Below are positions 16,458 through 26,200 of a DNA stretch of 31,906 nt, piece after piece. Each line of letters begins with the position of its first letter. Positions within the stretch are counted from its first letter, which is position 1. The notes beneath the pieces were generated by a model. It ran no database searches. It was not told the DNA's origin and worked only from the letters and a program-made list of their open reading frames with translations. The DNA is taken from NCBI GenBank assembly GCA_021780415.1, contig JAJXYW010000219.1, positions 1-31,906 on the forward strand, written 5' to 3'. Both the position numbers and the translations under genes were made by a program. The DNA comes from Acidobacteriota bacterium (GTDB taxonomy: Bacteria > Acidobacteriota > Terriglobia > Terriglobales > Acidobacteriaceae).

Positions 16458-17935
16458 GACGCCACCCCACTTCCGGCGGAGTAGTTTCCAAGTGTCGGGA
16501 TGTAGTCCCACAGCTCGCGCACGTGGTACCAGAAGACTTCGTCGGCTTGCCCGAGGCACGCCCGGAGGGCGGGCAGATCGCTATTGAGCGGGTGGGCACT
16601 CCGATCGATCTCCTCGAAGATCTCCTTCGCGTCTTTCCCTTGCTCGTGCGCCGCCTGCGCGGCGCGGTAGACCTTCTTGCGGGGGACGACCTCCTTCAGC
16701 TTCGGGAACACGGCCGGTACCTGCGCCATGGCATCGGCTCGGAGGATGAGCTCCTTGTCGTGGCCGGGGATGAGGGCCTTGCGGAACCCGCCCAGATCTT
16801 TAGCCGTGAAATCGAACGATTCGAGCACCTGGAAAGCGATGAGATTCTCTTTCCTGCTCGTGTCCTTGGCCGCCTCACACAAACCGTGGACGAGGTCGAT
16901 CATCCTGTGGATGGGCGCAGTGTGGTGACAGAACACGACGCCCGCTGCGTGGGTTACCGGTTGCACGCCGATGGTCCAGGAGCTGGCGTGGTCAAAGAAG
17001 TGCTGCAAAGTCTCCCAGGCCTTCCAGGCGGGAACCACCCAGAGGATCTCGTCCCCGCCCCATAGGAGCGTCTCGATGCGGTAGGCGTTGCCGTTTCGCC
17101 AACCAGAATCCCCGGCCATCTTCTGAAGAAGAGCGGCCAACATCTTGCGCCGCTCTCCCAGGAGGCTGTCGGATTCAGCGCGGTAGGCGTCCCACGGGTC
17201 CCTGCCGGCCGCTGCAGCGACGGCCTGGTTGTACTTCTGGCCGAAGCCGTTGCCGTCGACGTAAATAAGCGCCATCTTGTGACTGAGATTCTTGGCGGCC
17301 GAGCTTTCCGTCAGATCGTCGAGGTCCGAGACGAAGGAGACAGCATCGCCAATAGGGTGAGCTGAGCTCTCCGTCTCGTGCTTGTAGAAGTCATGCTTTT
17401 CACGCTTGCCGTATTGCCGCCTCTCAAATACGGCTTCGCTCACCGGCCTCTTCTCGCCGCCTTTCCAGTCGTCTTTTACCGCCGGTCTCACCATGTCGAA
17501 GCTGCAGGGGCCTTTGCTCGTCGAGGAATTCCAAGCCGGAACCATCAGGCTGAGGCTCTGCATTTGGTCCCAACGAAGCCTGGCCAGGAGATGCTGACGA
17601 TCTTCCGCAAACGCCTGCGCCGAAACGCCAGACACAGGCCCGCACGCGACGCCGAAGGTTGCGTGGCTAGCGATCTTCGTGGCGGCCGCGCGAGCGATCT
17701 TCTCGGCACTTCTTGCTGCGGTCTCATCCGCCAGCTCCAACCGGTAGAGGCCCACCGATGCCGCCTCCTGGATGATCGTCACCTTCCCGGGGAACTTGCT
17801 CGTGAGTTCCTTTCCAACTGCGCCGATTGCGTGGAGAAGCTGGAAGCTTGCCCCCCGGCGCGTGGAGAGATCGTCCGTGTCAAGGATGAAGTCGTCGAAG
17901 TTCTGGGCCTCGATTTGAAGGTAGTACCACGCCAT
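16454..17935 (-). CDS. cas10: Cas10-like signature protein, no HD domain, GGDE palm motif
   Basis: Encodes 493 residues starting MAWYYLQIEAQNFDDF. The longer frame runs into the upstream gene, whose stop is one base before this ATG. The N-terminal ferredoxin-like half has LDTDDLSTRRGASFQLLHAIG (19-39), the usual Cas10/Cmr2 opening. There is no HD nuclease domain, so no target-activated DNase of that kind. The palm domain has IYVDGNGFGQKY (D227) and WGGDEILWVVP (GGDE at 293-296), the nucleotide-binding pair used for cyclic oligoadenylate or related messenger synthesis. Most Cas10 proteins have GGDD. GGDE still offers two acidic metal ligands, so activity is plausible. A helical C-terminal region (residues 400-480) may contribute the Cas11-like bundle, since no separate small subunit is encoded. 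Confidence 0.9.
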   Translation of the reverse strand: MAWYYLQIEAQNFDDFILDTDDLSTRRGASFQLLHAIGAVGKELTSKFPGKVTIIQEAASVGLYRLELADETAARSAEKIARAAATKIASHATFGVACGPVSGVSAQAFAEDRQHLLARLRWDQMQSLSLMVPAWNSSTSKGPCSFDMVRPAVKDDWKGGEKRPVSEAVFERRQYGKREKHDFYKHETESSAHPIGDAVSFVSDLDDLTESSAAKNLSHKMALIYVDGNGFGQKYNQAVAAAAGRDPWDAYRAESDSLLGERRKMLAALLQKMAGDSGWRNGNAYRIETLLWGGDEILWVVPAWKAWETLQHFFDHASSWTIGVQPVTHAAGVVFCHHTAPIHRMIDLVHGLCEAAKDTSRKENLIAFQVLESFDFTAKDLGGFRKALIPGHDKELILRADAMAQVPAVFPKLKEVVPRKKVYRAAQAAHEQGKDAKEIFEEIDRSAHPLNSDLPALRACLGQADEVFWYHVRELWDYIPTLGNYSAGSGVAS

Positions 17936-17936
17936 A

Positions 17937-19748
17937 TCAGCCCCCCTGCTTCTTGCGCGCCGCCGCGGCCGCAAAGAACCTCCCTGCCAGGACGGACGTC
18001 ACCCCCACCCCCAGCAACAGCGGCAGGATTAGCTGCAACGCGAGGTGCCCACCATGGCCCATGAACGTGCCAAACATATCGTTGGAACCCAGGATTTGCG
18101 CCAGCAATGCAGCTATCGCGATCCCAAGACCGAAGACCGTCAATGTGTTGATGGCGTTCTGGGTTGCGTCGGCCCCGGTCTGCGCATTCTTCTCGGCGAT
18201 CAGTTCCGCCAGCTCGTGGGTCGACTCGATTTCCGCCTTGACCTCTGCGAATATCTGATCAATATCCATCCAATGCCTCAACTTCTCGTAGATCTCGATG
18301 GCCTGCTGCTGTGTGGAAAGCAGGGGAAACTGGTAGAGGTTGACGAACGCCGCGAACTCACCCCGAAACGCCCGAAAGTGCTCCTCCCAGGCCGTGCCGA
18401 CACCCGCTGCCAAGCGGGCCTGCGTATCCCAGCTGATGCGTTGACTGGCGCGAAAGAGGCAGGTCCGCACGTAGAGGAGGAGAAGGCCCATGTCAAGGTA
18501 CATCCGTTCGAAATGGGCCGGCACCCACGATTCCAGACAACCCATGACCGCCACCGAAAAGTTGTTGAACCCATAGACCGTTGGCGTTGACCCCGACGCC
18601 CACCGCATGAAGCTGCGTTCCTGGACCCAGTTCAGCCGAAACCCGTCCACAGGGACCGGGGCGCTATCAACGTCGAGGAGGGCATGCCAAATCTCCGTCA
18701 ATGGGTCGGTGCAGGTCGTTCGCGCGGTCGCTTGCTCAAGCAGCCCTTCGAAGCGCGCACAGTGGCCCTCGGCTTGGCTCAGCCTGGCGCACGTCCACAC
18801 GAAGGCTCGGTTATCCGGATAGACGTCCCAGGTTGGGACCGCATAGCCCTTCGGCGAAGCACCGGAGACCGCCGAATTCAGGAGTTCCTCCGCTGTCGAA
18901 ATGGCTTGTCCTTCGGCGGTTGCCATCGCCGCCGAGCGGGCGCCTTCCAGCCATTCCTGCGGAAAGAGCCGAAACGACGTTCCGTCCATCAGCCGGGCAG
19001 GGCAGCAGAGGAGGCTCTCCCACATTGCCCAGTACGACATGCAGAGGTGTTCGTCCTCGGTGGGCCCCGGTAGACCGATGATCTCCTCGTGGCGCTTGAA
19101 CGCGACATCGGGGTGTTTGTAAAAGGGAAGTTTGTAGTAGCGGAATATCTCATTGAGCCTGAGCAAGTCACTGGTCGTTGGAGTTGTGGCCTCAGAAAAA
19201 CCAACCTTAATGAGCAGGAGGCCATTCTTGGCGAAAGGCGACGCACCCTGGGAACATTTGTCCGCATGAAGATCCCATTCAAAGAGAACCAGCCGGCTCC
19301 ACTCAATGCCTAGGGCGATGGTGCTGCCGTCGTGCCGAACAAGACTCAGGTCGTTCGCAAAGATCTTCTTGATGCCAGCCAGCTGGAACCACCTGGCGCG
19401 TTTGAAGAGGACGAGGTTTGTCTCCGGCATGAAGTACTGTAGTCGCCACGCGAGTCCGAGCGGGTCCGCCTCTTCTGGTTGCAACCGTTCCGGTGAGGCA
19501 TCGCCAGCCGAGGCGCCTGGCCTGCGCTGCACCTCAGAATCCGGGCTGGGCACCTCCTCGCGGTCTTGAGCGCCAATACCGCCGAGGGGTCCGGCCCAGG
19601 ACAGTTCTGTCCAGATCGCGTCAGCCGCCGAGCCTTGGCTTTTGAGGACTTCGGTGCTGTAGGCAAAAGGAAGGAGAAAAACCGTGTAGCTGTTAGCCCG
19701 ATCAAGAGGTGCCTGGGCCAGCGGTTGGTCGGATCGTCCGGGCGTCAT
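17937..19748 (-). CDS. CorA-like two-TM membrane protein, probable type III CRISPR effector
   Basis: Encodes 603 residues. The ATG at 19746-19748 is preceded by a strong GAAGGAGGAG ribosome binding site. Residues 1-400 form a large soluble domain of unknown family. Residues 410-530 are long helices (YLDMGLLLLYVRTCLFRASQ, then FVNLYQFPLLSTQQQAIEIYEKL and an Ile/Glu-rich coiled coil) as in CorA-type channels. Two C-terminal TM segments follow, about 535-553 and 568-588, separated by a short loop GSNDMFGTFMGHGG. The GMN motif of magnesium-transporting CorA is absent. It heads the CRISPR operon and its stop is one base from the Cas10 start. CorA-like proteins are known membrane effectors of type III systems, including SAM-AMP-activated ones. 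The likely role is membrane disruption on Cas10 signalling (inference). Confidence 0.78.
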   Translation of the reverse strand: MTPGRSDQPLAQAPLDRANSYTVFLLPFAYSTEVLKSQGSAADAIWTELSWAGPLGGIGAQDREEVPSPDSEVQRRPGASAGDASPERLQPEEADPLGLAWRLQYFMPETNLVLFKRARWFQLAGIKKIFANDLSLVRHDGSTIALGIEWSRLVLFEWDLHADKCSQGASPFAKNGLLLIKVGFSEATTPTTSDLLRLNEIFRYYKLPFYKHPDVAFKRHEEIIGLPGPTEDEHLCMSYWAMWESLLCCPARLMDGTSFRLFPQEWLEGARSAAMATAEGQAISTAEELLNSAVSGASPKGYAVPTWDVYPDNRAFVWTCARLSQAEGHCARFEGLLEQATARTTCTDPLTEIWHALLDVDSAPVPVDGFRLNWVQERSFMRWASGSTPTVYGFNNFSVAVMGCLESWVPAHFERMYLDMGLLLLYVRTCLFRASQRISWDTQARLAAGVGTAWEEHFRAFRGEFAAFVNLYQFPLLSTQQQAIEIYEKLRHWMDIDQIFAEVKAEIESTHELAELIAEKNAQTGADATQNAINTLTVFGLGIAIAALLAQILGSNDMFGTFMGHGGHLALQLILPLLLGVGVTSVLAGRFFAAAAARKKQGG

Positions 19749-19923
19749 GGGTGCTCCTCCTTCAGAGAGCCAAGGTCGCCACGCATCGATCGGCTGTCAC
19801 GACACCGGGCGGGACCAGATCGCGCCGCCTTGCCGCTGCGAGGTGTACGAGCTGCATACCAGCCATCCATATCAACGCTCCACATCTTCCTTCCGCGCCG
19901 GCGAACCATGGGCGAGGCCTCAC
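19749..19923 (-). other. Gap upstream of the CRISPR-Cas operon
   Basis: 175 bp between the transglutaminase-like gene and the CorA-like gene, both on the minus strand. It ends in the strong ribosome binding site of the CorA-like gene. I find no convincing -35/-10 pair and no hairpin with a T-run, so the CRISPR genes may be read through from the upstream operon or use a promoter that I cannot recognise. Confidence 0.4.
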
Positions 19924-21111
19924 CTACAACATCATCGGTGGAGCCGGCTTGATCGGGAATGCCTGGAAGTTCTTCGCACCCTCGGGGAGTGGCATGCCGA
20001 GCCAGAAATTCACCGGTGCGGCACCCCCGGCCTCGCTCTCGGGAGGCGTGACCTCGCAGTAGAACATGTCGGCCTCCAGATCGTGAACGTGGAACGAGAC
20101 GCCCTCGACCGGCACCGGGGCCTCGACGGCCAGCGCGACGTGGCCGGTGCCGTCCACATCCATGTACAGCAGCGCCGCGCGGTGACCCAGGCGACTGAGG
20201 ATCGCGCCACACAAAATGGCGTGATCCTCGCAGTCGCCCCGCTTGTCGACCAGCGTCTCGACTGGAAACTTGGGGTACTCGCGGTGGTACTCCGCCTCGT
20301 CGTCGGCATAAAGAAGCGACAGCGTGAACGCCATCGCGAGGTGGATCTCGGCGAGGACGTCGAAGTCGCGCTTGGCGATGATCGCGCGCAGCCGGGCCGC
20401 GGCCTGGCCCACGATCTCGTCGCTGACCTCGGCGTTGGCGAACTGGACAAAGTCGGCCGGCGTCTTGACGTCATGGGAAAGCTGCTTGAAATCATCATAG
20501 ATCGGCCTTGGGATGCCGAGCGCCATGTGAAGCGCGTGCTGGGTCGCGTCCTTATGCCACGGCTCCTCGGCGAACGTCCAGTCATACACGCGAGTGAACG
20601 TCGCCCCCGAGTCGGCGTCTTCGCCGCGCGCATCGCCGTCAGGCCCCGTTTCAGGGAGCTCGGTCTGCGGCTCCGGCAGCGGGGTCGGATGGGACCCCGG
20701 CGCAGGGCCGTGCTCGCGCCCGCCCGACAGGCCCACGGCCACCAACGTGGCAGCGGCCGCCAACGGAACACTGAGGCAGTGGAGCAAGGCCGCTGCGATG
20801 ACCCACGCGACGGTCAGCACCAGCGCCGGCACGAAGATCGCATCGCCGCCGTGGAAGCGCAGCAGGTCATCCTCAGGATCAGCCTTGGCTCGCAGCTTGC
20901 TCACGACTGAGCCGGCGAGCCACGCCGTGCCCGCGAACGCCAAACTGACCACGAGGCTGGCGAACACCAACCGCAGCGGCGTGGCCAGGAGCGAGGCGGG
21001 GAGCTTCGCCGAAGGCCAGAACGCCAACACCAGGGTCGCGGCCGCACGCCGCAGGGGGGCGATGAGGACCACCGGGAGCCACAGCAAGGCGGCGAGGAGT
21101 CGGCCGGTCAC
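19924..21111 (-). CDS. Membrane-anchored transglutaminase-like (papain-fold) protein
   Basis: Encodes 395 residues from a GTG at 21109-21111 that overlaps the upstream stop (GTGA). The longer frame to 21159 only runs into the neighbour. Three hydrophobic stretches at about 5-30, 40-68 and 92-127 anchor it in the membrane. A Pro/Gly/Glu-rich linker at 130-170 follows, then a soluble domain. Residues 287-330 hold the transglutaminase-like signature: C294 in DKRGDCEDHAILCGAILSRLG and H324 in GTGHVALAVE, typical of the Cys-His-Asp papain fold. Such domains act as proteases or cross-linking enzymes, often on cell-envelope proteins. It is the last gene of the vWA/tubulin-like operon. Confidence 0.85.
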   Translation of the reverse strand: MTGRLLAALLWLPVVLIAPLRRAAATLVLAFWPSAKLPASLLATPLRLVFASLVVSLAFAGTAWLAGSVVSKLRAKADPEDDLLRFHGGDAIFVPALVLTVAWVIAAALLHCLSVPLAAAATLVAVGLSGGREHGPAPGSHPTPLPEPQTELPETGPDGDARGEDADSGATFTRVYDWTFAEEPWHKDATQHALHMALGIPRPIYDDFKQLSHDVKTPADFVQFANAEVSDEIVGQAAARLRAIIAKRDFDVLAEIHLAMAFTLSLLYADDEAEYHREYPKFPVETLVDKRGDCEDHAILCGAILSRLGHRAALLYMDVDGTGHVALAVEAPVPVEGVSFHVHDLEADMFYCEVTPPESEAGGAAPVNFWLGMPLPEGAKNFQAFPIKPAPPMML

Positions 21112-23207
21112 AGGCCGCTCCGGCGCACGACCTTGAGGCTGCCGCCCCGCACACAGCACACGAGCGGAACCGAGCGCGTCTCGATGACATCGGCCCCCTC
21201 AAGCCGGGCCTCGCTCGTTGCCGACCGGAGTTCAGTTACAAAGTCCGGCGGCGCGACCCACAGCAAGGTCTCCATCTGGCGAGGCGCATCCGTCATCGGC
21301 TCCGCGCGCTGCCAGAGGGTTGTTGCTACCGTAGTCAAGCCCGACTCCTGTCGGGTCTTGCGCCGGACATCCCAGAGCTCGCCCCAGCTTGGGAGCTTCA
21401 CGCCATCCTCCTGCCTGGCAATCTTGCGCCCGCACCAGTCCACCAGGCGCTCGGGCCAAGATCCGGCGTTCTCGGAGTCCTCGCTGAAGGCCCAGATCTT
21501 GACATCATTGACGGCCTCGACAAGCCAGCGTTGGGTGGGCGTGTCCAGGTGTTCGAAGAGGCACACGAACTCCGCCGGTTGCGAAAGGACGGCGCTGATC
21601 GGTGGCGTGTCCGGCAATTCCGTGGCCACGGTCTGAGTCAGGCGCTGCAATCCATTCGACAATATCCGCCGGTTGTTGCCGAGCTCTTGCTCACACAGGT
21701 GAAGGACCTCGCGGAGCGTGCCCACAAGGTCTTCAAGGTAGCCAACGGCGTTCTGCGACATGATCGCCTCCTGCCTGGCGATCACGGTGTCGATCGCACG
21801 ATCCCGCGCCGCGATCACCGTCTCGTGCGCTTTGGCGAGCTTCCTGACCAACGCGGCACCCGCCACGGCGACGCCGGCCGCCGCGGCCAGCACCGAGAAG
21901 ATGGCCGCCCGCCCAGGCGGGTAGAGGGCGTGCAGGACGGTGGCCGCGGCCACGAGCGCGGGGGCCAGCCAAAGTGCGTGCCGCCCTGCCAGCACGAAGG
22001 CGTTGGGCCGCGCGGCGACCGCGCTGTCCAGCGCCGCGAGAGGCTCGTCGAGTTCCGCCTCGTGTACGGGCATCGCTCGTCGCGGCGCGCTCGCCCGCTC
22101 ACCAAGGGTTTGTAGCGCCCGTTCGCACCAGGCGGGGGCGAACACCAGAGACTCTTCGGCGTTCCTGAACTCGCGCTGGACTCTGGACACCATGTCCCAA
22201 GTTAGCGCCGCCGCGGCCTGTTGCAGCTGTTGGCGCCACACGGACGTCCGGGACATGTCAAACGTCCGCGAGATCTTCCGGATTGAGGCCGACCAACCCG
22301 CGGGAGTGCGATCAGGGAGCTGCACGGCCACGGCGGCGCGGTCGAGGCGGATCAGCAGCGTACCATCGTCGGCCCAGGTCGGGACGGCGGGGATCGGCGT
22401 GACGTGGAGGCCACCGACGAGGCGCGGGTCGAAAAGGCGCAGCCCGAGCGCCTGCGGCGACCACTCGCCCACGAACTTTGTGATCAACCTGGGCTCGGGT
22501 TCCGTGGCCTGGGCCACCCTCTTGGCATCCAGCTGGAGGGTCGTGATCGCCACGGCCGCATGCTGCGCGAGGCGCTCCAAGGCGTTGCCCGCGAGTCCGC
22601 AGTACCCAGCGAAGCCGGATGACTCCACGGTGTGCCCTGCCCGAATGAGGCGGTCCGAGATCTCAGGGAACAGGTGGAGCAGGATGGTGCCGGCGACTTC
22701 ACCGGTGAGCTGGGTCTCGGGGATGATCGCTCCAGAGGCCGCGCTGGGTGACACCAGCAGGACGGACGGTCCCACGTCCTGCGGGAGTGGCCACTCACCA
22801 AGAAGCTTGGTCGCGTTGGTGCAAAGCACGACCAGCCGCACCGAGTCGACCGCGAACTCGTTCTGCACGGCACGAAGCTGCGCCGCCACGTCGCCAAAGG
22901 TTCCCTCGTCGGCCACGACGAGGTGCTGCACCTCGATCCGTCCCGCCTCACGCCCCTTGACACTCCACCCAGCGGTCTCAATCTCCTCGACAACCGGCGC
23001 CTGGACGAGCTCCGAACGAGCGCTCAGTAGCTGGTCCTTCAACGTACTCGCCGCCGAGGTTCGCAGCCGGACCGCCGGGGCCGCTTCTTGGGGCAGCAGA
23101 CTGAGCATCTCCTCGAACCGTTTGACGACACCCTCGCCGAACGCACCACTCCCGGCCACCACGGTCAGGGTGATGCCCGGCCGAACGGTCCGGAACTCGA
23201 ACGCCAC
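21108..23207 (-). CDS. Two-TM protein of unknown family in the tubulin-like operon
   Basis: Encodes 699 residues starting MAFEFRTVRPGITLTVVAG. I do not recognise the family. The N-terminal 200 residues have an alpha/beta pattern (IEVQHLVVADEGTF, SVRLVVLCTNATKLLG, GPSVLLVSPSAASG) like a Rossmann or P-loop-derived fold without a Walker motif. The region 240-370 is mixed. Two TM segments lie at about 411-428 and 434-454, followed by a helical, possibly coiled-coil cytoplasmic domain (KAHETVIAARDRAIDTVIARQ). Its ATG is two bases after the tubulin-like gene stop, and its own stop overlaps the next GTG, so it is translationally coupled to both. It may anchor the tubulin-like protein at the membrane (inference). 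Confidence 0.85.
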   Translation of the reverse strand: MAFEFRTVRPGITLTVVAGSGAFGEGVVKRFEEMLSLLPQEAAPAVRLRTSAASTLKDQLLSARSELVQAPVVEEIETAGWSVKGREAGRIEVQHLVVADEGTFGDVAAQLRAVQNEFAVDSVRLVVLCTNATKLLGEWPLPQDVGPSVLLVSPSAASGAIIPETQLTGEVAGTILLHLFPEISDRLIRAGHTVESSGFAGYCGLAGNALERLAQHAAVAITTLQLDAKRVAQATEPEPRLITKFVGEWSPQALGLRLFDPRLVGGLHVTPIPAVPTWADDGTLLIRLDRAAVAVQLPDRTPAGWSASIRKISRTFDMSRTSVWRQQLQQAAAALTWDMVSRVQREFRNAEESLVFAPAWCERALQTLGERASAPRRAMPVHEAELDEPLAALDSAVAARPNAFVLAGRHALWLAPALVAAATVLHALYPPGRAAIFSVLAAAAGVAVAGAALVRKLAKAHETVIAARDRAIDTVIARQEAIMSQNAVGYLEDLVGTLREVLHLCEQELGNNRRILSNGLQRLTQTVATELPDTPPISAVLSQPAEFVCLFEHLDTPTQRWLVEAVNDVKIWAFSEDSENAGSWPERLVDWCGRKIARQEDGVKLPSWGELWDVRRKTRQESGLTTVATTLWQRAEPMTDAPRQMETLLWVAPPDFVTELRSATSEARLEGADVIETRSVPLVCCVRGGSLKVVRRSGL

Positions 23208-23209
23208 GC

Positions 23210-26200
23210 CTACCGCCCGAGCGACGCCAGACGCGCGTTGATGAGGGCGCGTTCTCTCGCCAACAGATCGTTGCCGGTGGCGCTCTCGTCAAGGACTTGC
23301 GTCACGTACGCCCGGAGCTGTTGGTCTAGGGTCGCGTTGCCAACCTGTTCGTGGTACGCCTCGATCGTCGCGCCGAGCAGATCGAGCCAGGTGGGGTGTG
23401 TGCGAAGTGCCGCCACGGCCGCCTCGCGCCCCTGGGCCAGCGACAACAGCTTCGCGGGCTTTGCCGAACTCAGCTTGAAGGAAATATCGCCAACGTTTGC
23501 AGGCGTCCCCGGCGGGTTCGCGATCGAAAAGACGGTCGGGGCCTGGGTCGAGTACAGGACGGTCGTCGTACCCTGGGATTCCTCAAGGCCAAAGTAGTAC
23601 CAGTCACCTCTCTTCACGACGAATCCGAACGCCATGCCGAGGGCGAAGAGGGAGAGAGGCGTGGCGTCCTCGGGAAAGATGTCGGGGATCGACAAGAAGG
23701 CGGCATGAGTCTCGATCATGAAGCGGCCGTTGGCCGATTTGCTTTCTTGTTCGAACTGGGCGCGCCAGCGCTTGGCCTCGCTGAGGTAGTAGCAGCGGGC
23801 GCCGTACGTCCTCCGGCCCAGCGAAAGCTCGTAGCGCCGATCCGATGGAATGACCTCGTACCGCGAGCGGTCGCGCCCGCGAGCCAGCTTCTTGATCCAG
23901 TCGAGCACGGCAGCGGGAGCAACGAGTGCACCGGATTCGGCCCGCGAGTGGGCCACCGACACGGCCATGAACTCCGGGAACCCCATCCCTGCTTTGACCG
24001 CCGGTGCATCCCAAAAAGGCTGGCACAGCTGGAACGCGAGGGAGAGTTTGGCTTCCAGCTCGCCCGTCACCTCGTCAGGGTTGGCCGCGATGAAGTCAAC
24101 GATGCTGGTCCCCAAGAGTGGCGGCGCCAGCACGTCGTAAAGAGTCTTGCCCAGCTTCTGGGCCGCTTGCGCCATCCGGGCGGCCGGGGACAGGCCGAGC
24201 AACCAGCGGTACATCGCCTGGCGGTCGCCGAACGCCTCGACGATCTTGGCGAGCGCTTGCGGCGTTGGCATGCTCTGGCGCAGCCCTTCGTAGTACCGTT
24301 GCTCATAACCGGCCGGGGTTACCTCTTGTTCGACGGCGAACCTGTTGGCCGGCGTGTCGTGATGCGTCTCGAGGCCGCGCCGCGCCGCGTCGGCCTCGTG
24401 CTGCAGCCTGACCAGGTCTTCGGTCAACGAACGCCACTTCTCCATCGCGGTCTGCACTAGATGTGACAGCTTGTCGAGCAGATCGATCGCCAGAGGCCTG
24501 GCGACCGCCCAGAGCTCTTGGGTGGCCATGTCGTTGAACAGGTTGATCAACAGCGCGCGCAGCGTCTTGTTGTCCTTCGACCTGAACAGCGGGAATCGGA
24601 GGTTCGCCAGCTGGTCGCGCCGCGCGTTGAAGTCCTGGAGCGAGGCCTGACGTTCACGCGTCACCCAACCGTTCAGCTCGCCGCCAAGCTCATCCCGCAC
24701 CTGCTTGATCACCTTCTGCAGCTCCTCCAGCAGGCGCCGCGCCGAGGCGGCGTTGAAGCGCTCCGCGACCCCGAGCGCGAACTGATCGACGGCGACACTC
24801 AACAGGTCACGGGGAGGGTCGAGATCTCGCCCCAGCCGCCGGTTGAGGTTGCCGGCCGCGAGATCCTGGACACGCTTGAGGTCGGTGGTCGTGAACAGTT
24901 GCCATTGCTGACCGATCTTCGCCGCGAACTCGGCACCGCCAAGCTGCTTGCCCCACGTCGGGGTCAACCCCAACGAAGACGCAGACGTGACCTCGTTCCT
25001 GGCCCCATCGAAGAGCAAACTGTCGAGGATCTGGTTGTTGGAGCCGCGATCGTCGAGGCGCTCCTGTTGCAGGAACGCTGTGACCGTGCCTTCGATCTCG
25101 GCCTGAGCCGGAAGCGCGCCGAGGAGCTGGTCGGCCACGGCGTCGGCCAGCAGCCGGTACGTGCAGTAGAGGCTTGTGCGCTCGGCCGGGAACACGAGCG
25201 ACGAGGTGGCCACGGTGCCGAGCAAGCGCGGCCTGTTGGTGATCGGGCACGGCTCGACACCGGTCAGAACATGATTGTTGGCGTCGAATGACGCCCCGTT
25301 CGTTCCAAACGGCGAGCCGACGTCCTGGAAGATCGTCCGCGCCATGAGCTCGTAGAGATCATCGATCTTGGAGAGACGCCCAAGTGCGTTCTGGTCGTCC
25401 ACGAGGTAGACACGGTCGAACAGCTGGTCCGCCGGCTCGAGCGAGAGTATGCCGCCGTCGCCGTAGTCGTACTCGATCGCCTGCGTGCGTTCAGGGGCGT
25501 CCCGGTCGAGCACGAATTGCAGCTCCCGCAACGCCGCGAAGGCGTTCGCCCTGATCCGGTTCTGCTGGTAGGTGTCCTGCTTGACGGCCTCGTCGAACGA
25601 GGCGTTGGGAAGCGCGAACATACCGACGATTCTTGGGTCCCTCCCGCTGCAGACATCGTGCGCCAGGAGGCTGACGTCGAGGAAGCACCCGGAGCCGGTG
25701 CCCCCGTTGAGCGACCCGACAACGTAGATGACGACACTGTTCCCAATCGCAGCGCCGTCTTGCTTGAGCTGGACGTTGACGCGGTTGGCAACCTCGATGA
25801 GCTGGTTGAAGGCGTTGGCGAACGCTCGCTTTACCTGGGCGTAGTCCAACACGAGCGCCAGCGCGCCCAGCGAGCGGATCTGACCGGCACCCTTGCCCTG
25901 CGCCAGGTTACGAATGAAGCCCTCCTGCAACCTGTTCTTCGGAAAACGCTTCCAGATATGAGGGTGTGCGTCCGGGTACGCGATCAGCGTTGGCACCTGT
26001 TCGGTCCCGATGAGACATTGCTCGGCCTGGGCGATCTTCGGGTACCCCGGTTTCTGGCTGAACGTGCTGCGGTCGGTATCCACGAAGAGGAAGGAGTGCA
26101 GGCTTTGGCGTCCATCGTCGCGGCCGGCAAGGAGCCTCTTGACCCGGAGCAGGACCTCCGCTCCGGTGCCGCCGAGCCCGACCAGAAGGGTCGGATAGTA

